From Pseudomonadota bacterium (GTDB lineage: Bacteria; Pseudomonadota; Gammaproteobacteria; Burkholderiales; Burkholderiaceae_E): a stretch of DNA of 64,000 bases. The stretch covers positions 1 through 64,000 of the forward strand of contig JAEWGX010000134.1 of assembly GCA_023388075.1 (NCBI GenBank). Reading direction: 5' to 3'. The translations under genes were made by a program, and so were the position numbers. The notes under the pieces were generated by a model that was not told the DNA's origin, did no database searches, and was given only the letters and a program-made list of their open reading frames with translations. Positions 52,867 to 61,385 of the stretch are shown here, piece after piece (positions within the stretch are counted from its first letter, which is position 1; each line of letters begins with the position of its first letter).

Positions 52867-53382
52867 GTGAGTCGACTGCTCCAGGCCCTGGATCGCGATG
52901 GCGAGCGCTATCTCATGCTCGTCTTCTACTGCACGATCGTGTTCGTCATCGTGACGGAGGTGGTGCGCCGCTTCGTCTTCAGCTACTCGTCGTTGTGGGG
53001 CGAGGAGGTGGCGCGCTACGCCTTCATCTACCTGGGGTGGGTCGGCGCCTCGTATGCGGCCAAGCAGCGCGCTCACATCCGATTCGACGTGGTGCTGCAG
53101 GCCCTGCCGCGGCGCCTGCACGGCTACGTCTACATCTTCGGGGACCTGGTGACGATGGTCTTCGCGTGCTTCGCGATCTACTGGTCGCTGCACGTGATCG
53201 GCACGCTGCTGGAGTTCGGGGGCACCTCCTATGCGCTGCGGATCAACAAGGCCTGGTTCCAGGCGGCGATTCCCCTGGGCTTCGCGATGATGATGGTGCG
53301 GCTGGTGCAGTCGCTGGTCCGGGACGTGCGCGACCTGCGCGCGGGCCGCGACGCGCACCGCGGCACCCTGATGTTCGACTGA
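52867..53382 (+). CDS. dctQ: TRAP transporter small membrane subunit (DctQ)
   Basis: The 171-residue protein has four helices. The family signature is SLWGEEVARYAFIYLGWVGASYAAKQRAHIRFDVV in the loop and third-helix region. GTG 52867 starts 4 bp after the binding-protein stop. It pairs with the DctM subunit to form the membrane carrier. Confidence 0.9.
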   Translation: MSRLLQALDRDGERYLMLVFYCTIVFVIVTEVVRRFVFSYSSLWGEEVARYAFIYLGWVGASYAAKQRAHIRFDVVLQALPRRLHGYVYIFGDLVTMVFACFAIYWSLHVIGTLLEFGGTSYALRINKAWFQAAIPLGFAMMMVRLVQSLVRDVRDLRAGRDAHRGTLMFD

Positions 53383-53393
53383 GGCAGGCACCC

Positions 53394-54662
53394 TTGGCGA
53401 TCACCTTCAGCCTGCTCTTCATCATCGCGCTCCTGGCGCTGGCCGTTCCGTTCTGGATCGCCCTGGGCCTGGGCACGGTAGCGCTGCTGCTCGCGACCGA
53501 GGCCCTGCCGCTGTCGCTGCTTGGCGAGGCGCTCTTCGAGGGCGTCGATTCCTTCGCGCTGATCGCGATCCCGCTCTTCGTGCTGACCGGCGACGTGATG
53601 GTCCGGTCACGGCTCGCCTACAAGCTGCTCGACCTGGCCGAAGCGACCACGGGCAGCTTTCGCTCCGGGTTCGGCTCCTCCACCGTGCTTGGCTGCGGCT
53701 TCTTCGCCTGCATCTCGGGCTCGGACGCGGCCGACGCCGCGGCGATCGGGCGGATCACCATGGACCGGCTGGTCGAGCGCGGCTACCCCAAGCCTTACGC
53801 CTGCGCCCTGGTGGCTTCGGGCGCCTGCACCGGCATCCTGATTCCGCCGTCCATCTCCTACATCATCATCGGGCTGGTGCTGGGCATCTCCTCGACCACG
53901 CTCTTCACGGCGGCGATCATCCCCGGCCTGCTGATCCTCTTCGGCGTGCTGCTCACCAACGCCCTGGTGAACCGGTTCTCGGGCTACGAGCACAGCAGGG
54001 AGCGCTTCTCGTGGCGTCGCTGGTTCCGGACGCTGAACGACGCCAAGTGGGCGCTGGCGGTCCCGGTCATCATCCTGGGCGGCATCTACTCCGGGGTGTT
54101 CACGCCCACCGAATCGGCCGCGGTGGCGGTGGCGGTCGCTCTGTTGGTGGGCCTGCTGCAGGGGACCATCCGCCTGAAGGACTTTCCCTCGATGCTGGAA
54201 ACGTCGGCGCGGGTGAACGGCGTCATCCTGCCGATCATCGCCGTGGCCGTGCTCTTTGCCCAGGCGCTGACCGTGCTGGACGTGCCGCAGACCTTCGTAC
54301 GGGAGCTGATCGGGATCACCGACGATCCGTCGGCGCTGACGCTGGTGATGCTGGTCATCTTCATCATCGCCGGGATGTTCATGGAGACGACGCCCAACAT
54401 CGTCATCCTCGCCCCGCTGCTCTACCCGGTCGCCGCCACTATCGGCATGGACCCGATTCACTTCTGCGTCTTCATGATCACGTCGCTCGGCCTCGGCTTC
54501 ATCACGCCGCCGATGGGACTGAACCTGTTCGTCATGGCCGGCCTCACCGGGCAGCCGATCATGTCCATCGCCCAGCGTGCCGTGCCCTTCGTCGGCGCGA
54601 TGGTGCTGATCTCCATCATCGTGGCGTTCCTGCCGCAGCTGTCACTCGTGCTGGTGCGCTGA
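53394..54662 (+). CDS. dctM: TRAP transporter large membrane subunit (DctM)
   Basis: The 422-residue protein has about twelve helices with the family motifs FVLTGDVMVRSRLAYKLLDLAE, SGSDAADAAAIG, GILIPPSISYIIIG, FTPTESAAVAV and ITPPMGLNLFV. The start is TTG 53394; the open frame runs further upstream but there overlaps dctQ. It couples substrate import to a sodium gradient. It closes the hps-like operon. Confidence 0.9.
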   Translation: MAITFSLLFIIALLALAVPFWIALGLGTVALLLATEALPLSLLGEALFEGVDSFALIAIPLFVLTGDVMVRSRLAYKLLDLAEATTGSFRSGFGSSTVLGCGFFACISGSDAADAAAIGRITMDRLVERGYPKPYACALVASGACTGILIPPSISYIIIGLVLGISSTTLFTAAIIPGLLILFGVLLTNALVNRFSGYEHSRERFSWRRWFRTLNDAKWALAVPVIILGGIYSGVFTPTESAAVAVAVALLVGLLQGTIRLKDFPSMLETSARVNGVILPIIAVAVLFAQALTVLDVPQTFVRELIGITDDPSALTLVMLVIFIIAGMFMETTPNIVILAPLLYPVAATIGMDPIHFCVFMITSLGLGFITPPMGLNLFVMAGLTGQPIMSIAQRAVPFVGAMVLISIIVAFLPQLSLVLVR

Positions 54663-54691
54663 CTCTTCGAAGCCGTAGTGGCCTGCAACCC

Positions 54692-54710
54692 CGCGGGATG
54701 ACATTCCGCG
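54692..54710 (+). terminator. Hairpin after the TRAP operon
   Basis: CGCGGGA-TGACA-TTCCGCG can form a 7-bp stem with one G-U pair, 30 bp after the dctM stop. There is no T-run. It may be a weak terminator between the hps-like operon and the hydrolase gene. Confidence 0.3.
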
Positions 54711-54791
54711 TTGGAGCCGCGTACGCGGCGCCGCCGCACCGCTGCGCGCCCAATACAATGCCGAGTCATCAAGAAGACCGAAGGAGTCACC

Positions 54792-55574
54792 ATGAGCATG
54801 CGAGACGAGATCGCGCACGTCCAGCGTACGTATCCAATGCAATCATTGACCGTGAACGGCCACGAATGGCACTGGCTGGACACGAGCGGCCCAGGACCGG
54901 AGGTGGTTCTGCTGCATGGCTCCGCGGCGGATGCATTCATGTTCGCGAGGACAATGGTCGCGCTAGGCGAGCGTCTGCGAATGGTGTCCGTCACGATTCC
55001 CGCCATAAGCGATCCAGCGCCCTTCGTCGAAGGCCTGCTGCATGTCCTCGACCGCGTCGACGTGAAGAAGACCGCGATGGTCGGGTCGTCCATGGGCGCT
55101 TACCTCGCGCCGCACTTCGCCGCCCGCTACCCCGAACGCGTGAGCGCACTGCTTCTGGGGAACGGCTTCGTGGACTCCAGTGACCTCACGGGCCCGCTAT
55201 TCGATCGGGCGTATCTCGAGGCGGTGGACGAGGACACCTTGCATGCCGAATGGACCGAACGGATCGCGGCTGCACCCGACTCGGACCTCAAGATCCTTCA
55301 GCAGTTCATGATGAGTCGGAAGCCGCCGGAAGCACTCAAGGCTCATTTCCTGATGGTGGTACGGGCCAAGCCCTGCCCGCCACTGTCCCTGTCTCCGAAG
55401 TCGATCACGGTGCTGACGTGCGAAGACGATCCGGTCATCTCTGCTTCCGCGCGACGCAGGGCCGAAGCCCAGTTCCCGGGAGCGCGGATGGTCTCCATGG
55501 AAGCGGGCGGACACTACCCGCACGTGTTGAATCCGGGACCCTATCAGGCCCTGCTCCGCTCGGTCTGTGAGTGA
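54792..55574 (+). CDS. Alpha/beta hydrolase
   Basis: The 260-residue protein has an oxyanion HG motif (VVLLHGSAADAF), nucleophile elbow GSSMG, an acidic residue in LTCEDDPVIS and the catalytic His in GGHYPHVLN. The N-terminal Ser/elbow pattern recalls maspardin/Ndr-like hydrolases. ATG 54792 has AAGGAG 6 nt upstream; a TACAAT at 54754-54759 could be its -10. It converges on the minus-strand TRAP cluster (16-bp gap) and may serve the same pathway as a C-C bond or ester hydrolase. Confidence 0.82.
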   Translation: MSMRDEIAHVQRTYPMQSLTVNGHEWHWLDTSGPGPEVVLLHGSAADAFMFARTMVALGERLRMVSVTIPAISDPAPFVEGLLHVLDRVDVKKTAMVGSSMGAYLAPHFAARYPERVSALLLGNGFVDSSDLTGPLFDRAYLEAVDEDTLHAEWTERIAAAPDSDLKILQQFMMSRKPPEALKAHFLMVVRAKPCPPLSLSPKSITVLTCEDDPVISASARRRAEAQFPGARMVSMEAGGHYPHVLNPGPYQALLRSVCE

Positions 55575-55590
55575 CGGGTCATCCGCAGGT

Positions 55591-56919
55591 TCAGTACCTG
55601 ATATGGACGAGGTAGGTTGCCAATTGCGGGAAGGCAACCAATACCATCAGGACAACGAACATCGCTATCGCGAAGTACGAGGACCCGATGAACACCGTCT
55701 TGAGCGGGATGTCGGCTCGGGCGAGGGTGGAATGCACCACGAAGGCAGAAAGGCCGAAGGGGGGCGTGAGGAGCCCGATCTCGGCGGCCATGATGGTAAC
55801 GATGCCGAACCAGATCATGTCTACGTTGTAGGGCGCCAGAATGACGCTGAATAGAGGCACCATGATCAGCATGATCGAGACCGAGTCGATCAACGTTCCA
55901 AGAGCGAGGACGATGGCGATGTAGATGGCGATCAGCATCGCATAGCTGGCGTTCATCTCCGTGATGACGGAGCCGATCTGGGTCGGAAGGCCAGAGACAC
56001 CGAGCATGCGGCTGTACATGCTGGCGCCGACGATCATGAAGAGCACCACGGCGCTCACATTCCCGGTTTCGAGCAGGACCTGCCCAAAGGATTTCCAGGT
56101 CAGGGCACGCTTGGCCACGGCAACGATCAGCGCGATCAGCGAGCCAACGGCGGCCGCCTCGATAGGAGTGAAGATGCCGGTGTAGATACCGCCCATCACC
56201 GAGATCACGAGGATCGCGACCGGCACCGCCTGTTGCCAGAGCGGTACATCGGATTCCCGAACCGCACGAGCCTCCGAGGCGAACGATCCTGATTCCATCA
56301 CCAGGCTTGGAAAGCGGTACGCCATGACCAGGATCATCAAGGCGAATGCCAGCACGATGGCGATGCCGGGCCCAATACCGGCGATGAACAAGTCGCCGAT
56401 CGATTGCTCGGCGATGATCCCGTAGACGATCATCAGCACGCTTGGTGGGATGAGCATGCCCAGGATCGAGGAGCCGGCCACCACGCCTACGGCGAACTGA
56501 GCCCGGTAGCCGTGGCGCATCATCTCCGGTACGGACAGCTTGGCGAAGATCGATGCAGACGCCACCGACACGCCAGTCACTGCGGCAAAGATTGCGTTTG
56601 CGATAACGGTCGCGATCCCCAGGGAGCCGCGCACCTTCCCTATGAGCCGGTGAGCCAGGTCATAGGTGTCGCGCCCCATCCCTGCCACCCCTGCCAACGA
56701 GCCCATGAGTATGTAGAGAGGAACGACCGCGAAGACGGAGTCACTGATGCTTTGTGACGCCGCCGCCCACAGGTGAAACACGGCGACGTCCAGGTCGCCG
56801 CGGATGATCCATACGCCGATGAACGATACAAGCGCGAGGACGATCGCGACGTGCATCCCCAGATAGATCAGGAGAAGCATCGCCAGGACCGATGCAAAGG
56901 CTATCTCGAAGGCCGTCAT
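55591..56919 (-). CDS. dctM: TRAP transporter large membrane subunit (second system)
   Basis: The 442-residue DctM-type carrier has motifs LYILMGSLAGVAGMGRDTYDLAHRLIG, ASASIFAKLSVPEM, LIPPSVLMIVYGI, FTPIEAAAVG and LLTPPFGLSAFVVHS. The coding sequence is visibly less GC-rich than the first TRAP set and shares only family motifs with it, so this is not a recent duplication. It is the last gene of the minus-strand catabolic cluster. Confidence 0.9.
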   Translation of the reverse strand: MTAFEIAFASVLAMLLLIYLGMHVAIVLALVSFIGVWIIRGDLDVAVFHLWAAASQSISDSVFAVVPLYILMGSLAGVAGMGRDTYDLAHRLIGKVRGSLGIATVIANAIFAAVTGVSVASASIFAKLSVPEMMRHGYRAQFAVGVVAGSSILGMLIPPSVLMIVYGIIAEQSIGDLFIAGIGPGIAIVLAFALMILVMAYRFPSLVMESGSFASEARAVRESDVPLWQQAVPVAILVISVMGGIYTGIFTPIEAAAVGSLIALIVAVAKRALTWKSFGQVLLETGNVSAVVLFMIVGASMYSRMLGVSGLPTQIGSVITEMNASYAMLIAIYIAIVLALGTLIDSVSIMLIMVPLFSVILAPYNVDMIWFGIVTIMAAEIGLLTPPFGLSAFVVHSTLARADIPLKTVFIGSSYFAIAMFVVLMVLVAFPQLATYLVHIRY

Positions 56920-56960
56920 AGGGCTCCGTATCTACGTACGATTGCAGGTTGTGCGGCCGC

Positions 56961-57485
56961 TCAGGCGTGATGCCGAGAGAGAAGTCGTCGGACCGATATG
57001 AAGAATAGAGAGGTGAACTGGACAGCCATCAGGAGGCATCCGTAGAGGATGAGGAGGAGCACCGGCCACTCCGGGACGATGAACACACCCTGGTTCCCGA
57101 CGGTGAATCCACCGTGATATGCCTCGAGGGTCTTGGGCACGCCCGCGTAGAGGATGGCGACCATGAGCGCCAGTCCTGCCGCATAGAACAGCGCGTTCAT
57201 GCCCGTCGCTCCCGCAGGCCAACGCCTCTCCAGTGTGCTGAAGAAGGCTTCCGAGCGAGTGTGCCTGCCGTCGCGCAACGCCTGGGTGACCTGCAAATAG
57301 AGCATGCCGACGATCGACATCTCCATGATCTCGTTGACGCCGACGATCGGCGCGCTGAATGCGGTACGCATGAAGACGTCAGCGACAATGAGGGCCATCA
57401 GGACGCAGACCCAGAGGGATCCGATCCAGTTGCTGACCTTCACGACCCAGGCGAACAGGCGGCTCGCGCCGCCTGTCTCGTTCAA
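56961..57485 (-). CDS. dctQ: TRAP transporter small membrane subunit (second system)
   Basis: The 174-residue DctQ-type protein has four helices (WIGSLWVCVLMALIVADVFMRTAF ... GVNEIMEMSIVGMLYLQVTQALRDGRHTRSE). The start is taken as TTG 57485, which overlaps the binding-protein stop as TTGA, giving a normal DctQ length; the open frame extends further but lies inside the neighbouring gene. Confidence 0.85.
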   Translation of the reverse strand: MNETGGASRLFAWVVKVSNWIGSLWVCVLMALIVADVFMRTAFSAPIVGVNEIMEMSIVGMLYLQVTQALRDGRHTRSEAFFSTLERRWPAGATGMNALFYAAGLALMVAILYAGVPKTLEAYHGGFTVGNQGVFIVPEWPVLLLILYGCLLMAVQFTSLFFISVRRLLSRHHA

Positions 57486-58612
57486 GCGCGGTCCCAGTGG
57501 CGGGTTACCACCTGGCCTCCTTCGCGCATGCGGTCCATGTAGAACTTCAGGATCTCGCGGCCGGGGATGCCCTGCTTCTGGACACGGTCTGCCCATTCCA
57601 GCGCAATGTTGTCCATCCCGTTCGCCCACTTGAGCCTGTCGGCCTCCGGAAGAACGGAAGTCACCATCCCGAACTCCTTGGTGCACTGTTCGACGGAGGA
57701 TTTGGAGCCGTCGACCAGGAGCTTCAGCTGCTCCTTGTCCCAGGTGGGAGCGGCGGCCACGAAGGCTGCCTTGACCTCGTCGGGCTGTCGCTTCCAGAAC
57801 TTGCTGACGTTGACGCACAGGTTCACATTCGCGTTGGCGCCAAGGCCGGCATCGAGCAGGTACTTCGCCGGCTGGCAAAGCTTGAAGGCGCCCAGCGACT
57901 GCGGCGTTGCCATGGCTGCCTCGTAGATGCCGGTGTTCAGCCCGGTGTACCAGTCAGCCATCGATGCCGTGACTGGCGTTGCTCCCATGCGCTGGAGCCA
58001 ACGCAGATTGGGGCCGACACCGGCGATCTTCATCCCCCGCATGTCATCGAGGGTCTTGATCTGCTTCTTCGAGATGATGACGTAGGCATCACAGTTGGGT
58101 GTCGTCTGCAACATCTTCTGGTTGTACTTTGCCCAGACGTCCGTGAAGACAGGAAATTTCGCCTCGACTTCGCCGAAGACCTTCGACAGGAAGACGGGGT
58201 CATTCGTGGTGAAGGGCGTCACGAATGGAATCTCGAACATCGGCACCCGGTCGAAGTAGTACGGCGTCGGCACGACGGCGATGTCACCAAGGCCCGCCTG
58301 GAGCGCCTCGAACTCGCCGCGCGGCTTGGCGATCTGGCCGCTGTGCGCCATGTTCCAGTTGATCTTGTACTTTCCCGTCTTGGCCAGCTCCGCGTCCACA
58401 TGCTGGACGTAGCCGTTGACGAACGATCCCACGAAGGTAGCGCCCGGAGGAAAGCCGGCGATGAAGGTGACATCGATCACTTGCTGGGCGTGAGCGTTCC
58501 GGATGAACGGCACGGCGGTTGCCGCTACGCCCACCGCGCCCTGAGCCAACAGGGCTCGCCGGCCGCGAAGCGGGGTGGGGCCCTGAAACCGGTTCTTGTC
58601 TTTGAGTGTCAT
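57482..58612 (-). CDS. dctP: TRAP transporter substrate-binding protein (second system)
   Basis: The 376-residue precursor has a Tat-like signal (LRGRRALLAQGAVGVAATAVPFIRNAHAQ). The mature DctP fold includes NMAHSGQIAKPRGEFEALQAGLGDIAVVP, the KTLDDMRGMKIAGVG ligand motif with its Arg, and ATPVTASMADWYTGLNTGIYEAAM. ATG 58612 has CTGGAG 5 nt upstream. The ligand is presumably the substrate of the neighbouring hydroxylase. Confidence 0.88.
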   Translation of the reverse strand: MTLKDKNRFQGPTPLRGRRALLAQGAVGVAATAVPFIRNAHAQQVIDVTFIAGFPPGATFVGSFVNGYVQHVDAELAKTGKYKINWNMAHSGQIAKPRGEFEALQAGLGDIAVVPTPYYFDRVPMFEIPFVTPFTTNDPVFLSKVFGEVEAKFPVFTDVWAKYNQKMLQTTPNCDAYVIISKKQIKTLDDMRGMKIAGVGPNLRWLQRMGATPVTASMADWYTGLNTGIYEAAMATPQSLGAFKLCQPAKYLLDAGLGANANVNLCVNVSKFWKRQPDEVKAAFVAAAPTWDKEQLKLLVDGSKSSVEQCTKEFGMVTSVLPEADRLKWANGMDNIALEWADRVQKQGIPGREILKFYMDRMREGGQVVTRHWDRA

Positions 58613-58671
58613 GATGTCTCCAGGTTGGTTGGTGTGGGAACGGTCGGGATCGCGATTGCGTCGCGCTGCGC

Positions 58672-59160
58672 TCAACTCGCGAAGACGCGGTATTCGGCCG
58701 GATCGAACCAGTCGAGTACCCCGTTGTAGCGCAAGTCGTCCGGTATCGCCGGCTCCGGAATACCCTCGACGGCCGCGTCGAACGTCAACTCGAGCAGGAT
58801 GCCGTTCGGGTCGTGGACAAAGAGTTGCCACAACCCGAGCACTGGAGCGACCTGTCCCCGCCACGACAAGCCGTACTCTTCCAGGCGTCGCCGCGTTTCC
58901 TCGTAGCCCCGGCAGAAGTAGCTGAGGTGGTGAACCGCCGCACCGCCGTAGGGCACCTTGCCGTCCACCTCCGCGAACCGCCCACCGAACACGTGGATCA
59001 AGTCGTGGCCTCCGGGGGTTTGCGAGCGAAGCCAGAACCCCGGGACGTCCATTTGCGGACGTCGCTCGTCCACCAGCATGCCGAGGAACTTCGTATAGAA
59101 GTTCCGCGTGATGTCTAGGTCATGGGCGCGGATTGCGTTGTGAAACAGACCGCAGATCAT
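58672..59160 (-). CDS. VOC-superfamily protein (glyoxalase / extradiol dioxygenase fold)
   Basis: The 162-residue protein has the paired beta-alpha-beta-beta-beta modules of the VOC fold. Likely metal ligands are His7 (GLFHNAI), His78 (AVHHLSY) and Glu124 (GILLELTF). VOC proteins include ring-cleaving dioxygenases, epimerases and lyases. Between an FAD hydroxylase and an importer, ring cleavage of a hydroxylated aromatic is plausible but unproven. AGGAG stands 5 nt before ATG 59160; it follows the hydroxylase gene by 16 bp. Confidence 0.78.
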   Translation of the reverse strand: MICGLFHNAIRAHDLDITRNFYTKFLGMLVDERRPQMDVPGFWLRSQTPGGHDLIHVFGGRFAEVDGKVPYGGAAVHHLSYFCRGYEETRRRLEEYGLSWRGQVAPVLGLWQLFVHDPNGILLELTFDAAVEGIPEPAIPDDLRYNGVLDWFDPAEYRVFAS

Positions 59161-59176
59161 GTGTACTCCTGGCTGG

Positions 59177-60382
59177 TCATACGTTGTGCATCAGCATGGC
59201 GGACTCCCGGATGATTTCAGCCGTCGGGAGGGTCGGAACATGCCTTGGATTGCCTTTCGGCCATTCCAGGTACGCACCCAGATAGCGCCCTCTCTTCACG
59301 AGCGCTTCGCCGAAGGGCTGTCTGAGGGACTGGAAGGCCTGGAGGGCCTCGGGTACGCGCCGCTCCGATTCCAGCGCCGACGCCAGCGTGGTGGCATCGG
59401 TCGCAGCCTTGGCTACGCCGGCACCCACATGCGGACGAGCCACGCAGGCGGCGTCACCGATAAGAGCAACGTGGCGGAACGCGATCCGGCTTGGGATCAT
59501 GTCGTAGATCGGCTGCAGGAACGGTCGCTCGATCCGGCGTATCAGTGTCGCGAAATCCGGGGGAAGCAAGGTGGCGGCGTCCTCGTGCAGTCGATCGATG
59601 TGCACCGATGCGATTCGGACAGGGGGGATCTGGTATCGGTGGCGAACGCCCTCGTTGTCGGTGAGCAAGGAGGGTAGCTCGGACTCGGCGTCGTAGGGGC
59701 GGTACCAGAGAAACGAGAACCTGCGCCGGCCTGGGGCCACGCTGTCGTCGGCCCCAGCGACCGGGTAGCAGATCAACTGCTGGTCCTCATTCATGAAGAA
59801 GTTGAGGAAGCGAGCGTAGCGATCGCGGAAGGAAGGAGGCATGGCCGTCTCTTCAAGCAGGCCGCGCCAGGCCACATAGCCACAGTACCGCGGCGCCTCG
59901 TCCGGCTCGCACCGCTCTCTTACCGTTGACCAGCTTCCATCGGCGCCAACGACGAGGTCGGCGTCCCGCCGGGTTCCGTCGGCGAACAAGACGCTGGCGC
60001 CTCCGTCGCTATCGACCACGTCCACGACCGCACGCCCCAGGTGGTACTGCCGCGGCGGCAACGCGGCAAGCAGTCGACGGTAGAGGAGTCCCCATGAAGT
60101 CAGGTATTGGGGATAGTCATGGCGGGCGATCTCGGTTCCTGACTGGTCGTACGCTGCCCTGCCCTCGACCTGGATGCCGATGAGCTCGTCTACCTTCGCA
60201 CCGGCAGTCCGCATGGCCTCGAACAGTTCGTCGTGTGTGCCAATGCCCGCCCCGCGAGAATCCAGGCTCGAGCTCGCCCGTTCGAACACCTCGACTTCCC
60301 AGCCGGCCCTGTGCAGCAGATTCCCTGCAAACAGCCCTGCTACGGATCCGCCCACGACAATCGCAGATCGCTTTGCTACCAC
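59177..60382 (-). CDS. FAD-dependent monooxygenase (2,6-dihydroxypyridine hydroxylase-like)
   Basis: The 401-residue flavoprotein has the dinucleotide fold IVVGGSVAGLFAGNLL, a central VVGADGSWSTVRE (DG motif) and GDAACVARPHVGAGVAKAATDA, which binds the FAD ribityl. SRGAGIGTH and the TSWGLLYRRLL segment resemble 2,6-dihydroxypyridine 3-monooxygenase-type hydroxylases. It would hydroxylate a phenol- or pyridine-like acid using NAD(P)H and oxygen. GTG 60382 is preferred to the upstream TTG 60409 because AAGGAG lies 9 nt before it. Confidence 0.82.
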   Translation of the reverse strand: MVAKRSAIVVGGSVAGLFAGNLLHRAGWEVEVFERASSSLDSRGAGIGTHDELFEAMRTAGAKVDELIGIQVEGRAAYDQSGTEIARHDYPQYLTSWGLLYRRLLAALPPRQYHLGRAVVDVVDSDGGASVLFADGTRRDADLVVGADGSWSTVRERCEPDEAPRYCGYVAWRGLLEETAMPPSFRDRYARFLNFFMNEDQQLICYPVAGADDSVAPGRRRFSFLWYRPYDAESELPSLLTDNEGVRHRYQIPPVRIASVHIDRLHEDAATLLPPDFATLIRRIERPFLQPIYDMIPSRIAFRHVALIGDAACVARPHVGAGVAKAATDATTLASALESERRVPEALQAFQSLRQPFGEALVKRGRYLGAYLEWPKGNPRHVPTLPTAEIIRESAMLMHNV

Positions 60383-60436
60383 CCCGGAGATCTCCTTAGA
60401 TATTGGCAACGGCCTGTTGACGGTTGACCAGGCCGA

Positions 60437-61258
60437 TCATTGCGCCTCCGTGACGACCATCTTCCGGGCCGTGGGAGGGACGTAGACTTCGTGGAAGTAC
60501 ACCGTTCCGATTGCCGCTGACCGCCCGATAGCTTCCACGATCCCCCCCACGGTTCGAGCCGGGATGCCCATTGCCTGGCATGCCCGGTTTGGCAGCAGTC
60601 CGATCCGTATGGTCCGAACGGCTTCGGTGACCCGGGAGCTGATCTGGTCTGCAATGAGCGTCTTCAGGCTCACCCCGGATAGCGTCTGCAGCGGACACGT
60701 TGCGATCTGCGGGAAACGGCGCTTGCTCATGTAGCAGCGCGAGAGGAGATAGAACTCGTTGTTTACGCTGAGTCGCCGATCGATCCGGAAGACCGGCTCG
60801 TCGGCAGCGAAGTGTTGCGTCCAGGCGCCGACGGGGATAGTGAAGTCCCGTCTGACCACCTCCGAGAACAGCGGGAGGTCATCAGTCTCGTCATCGTTGA
60901 GAAACCGGCATACGAGGATGTTTGCCAGGCGAGTCTGCGGCTTGCTGACGAAGGTTCCGCTACCCTGCGTTCGCGTGATGGCGCCGTTTCCCTCCAACTC
61001 CGAAAGCGCCCGCTGCACCGTGCCCTGACTCAAGGCGGTCATGCGCACGAATTCCAGTTCGGTTGGAAGGCGGTGACCAGCGCGCCAGAAGCCCCTCGCG
61101 ATCCCTTCAGCGATGGCTGCCCTGAGACGCACGTACTTCGGGACTCCGTGCGCCTCGCGACGGAGGAGCTGCAGAAACTGCTGCCAGATCTCGTCGTGCT
61201 CGGTCCGCGCCGACTCCGCAGGTCTGGGCTTGGTCGCGTTCGGACGTCTCGTTGGCAC
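60437..61258 (-). CDS. GntR/HutC-family transcriptional regulator
   Basis: The 273-residue protein has a winged helix at about residues 38-105 (VPKYVRLRAAIAEGI ... LPTELEFVRMTALSQGTVQRALSELEGNGAITRTQGSGTFVS) and a UTRA effector domain. It is the first minus-strand gene of the catabolic cluster and is divergent from the lyase gene. A 10-bp palindrome in the spacer is its likely operator. Confidence 0.88.
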   Translation of the reverse strand: MPTRRPNATKPRPAESARTEHDEIWQQFLQLLRREAHGVPKYVRLRAAIAEGIARGFWRAGHRLPTELEFVRMTALSQGTVQRALSELEGNGAITRTQGSGTFVSKPQTRLANILVCRFLNDDETDDLPLFSEVVRRDFTIPVGAWTQHFAADEPVFRIDRRLSVNNEFYLLSRCYMSKRRFPQIATCPLQTLSGVSLKTLIADQISSRVTEAVRTIRIGLLPNRACQAMGIPARTVGGIVEAIGRSAAIGTVYFHEVYVPPTARKMVVTEAQ

Positions 61259-61285
61259 GGTCGATCAGCTGGAAAGTACTCTAGA

Positions 61286-61295
61286 ACTATATAGT
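61286..61295. promoter_or_regulatory. AT-rich palindrome, candidate GntR operator
   Basis: ACTATATAGT is an exact palindrome within an AT-rich patch (61277-61300), 28 bp upstream of the gntR start and 90 bp before the lyase start. HutC-type regulators bind short AT-centred palindromes of this kind. The patch probably also contains the -10 of one or both divergent promoters. Confidence 0.55.
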
Positions 61296-61385
61296 ATTTC
61301 ACGGCCACCGCCAAGATCCGTTCGCTATGGGCAGCCGCGTGACATCCCGGGTTACGCTTTAGGGAACGCAGCGCATGGAGTGAAG

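Noticed and set aside
53394..54662. The two TRAP systems as a recent duplication
   Set aside because: The DctM, DctQ and DctP proteins of the two sets share only family motifs and differ in base composition.
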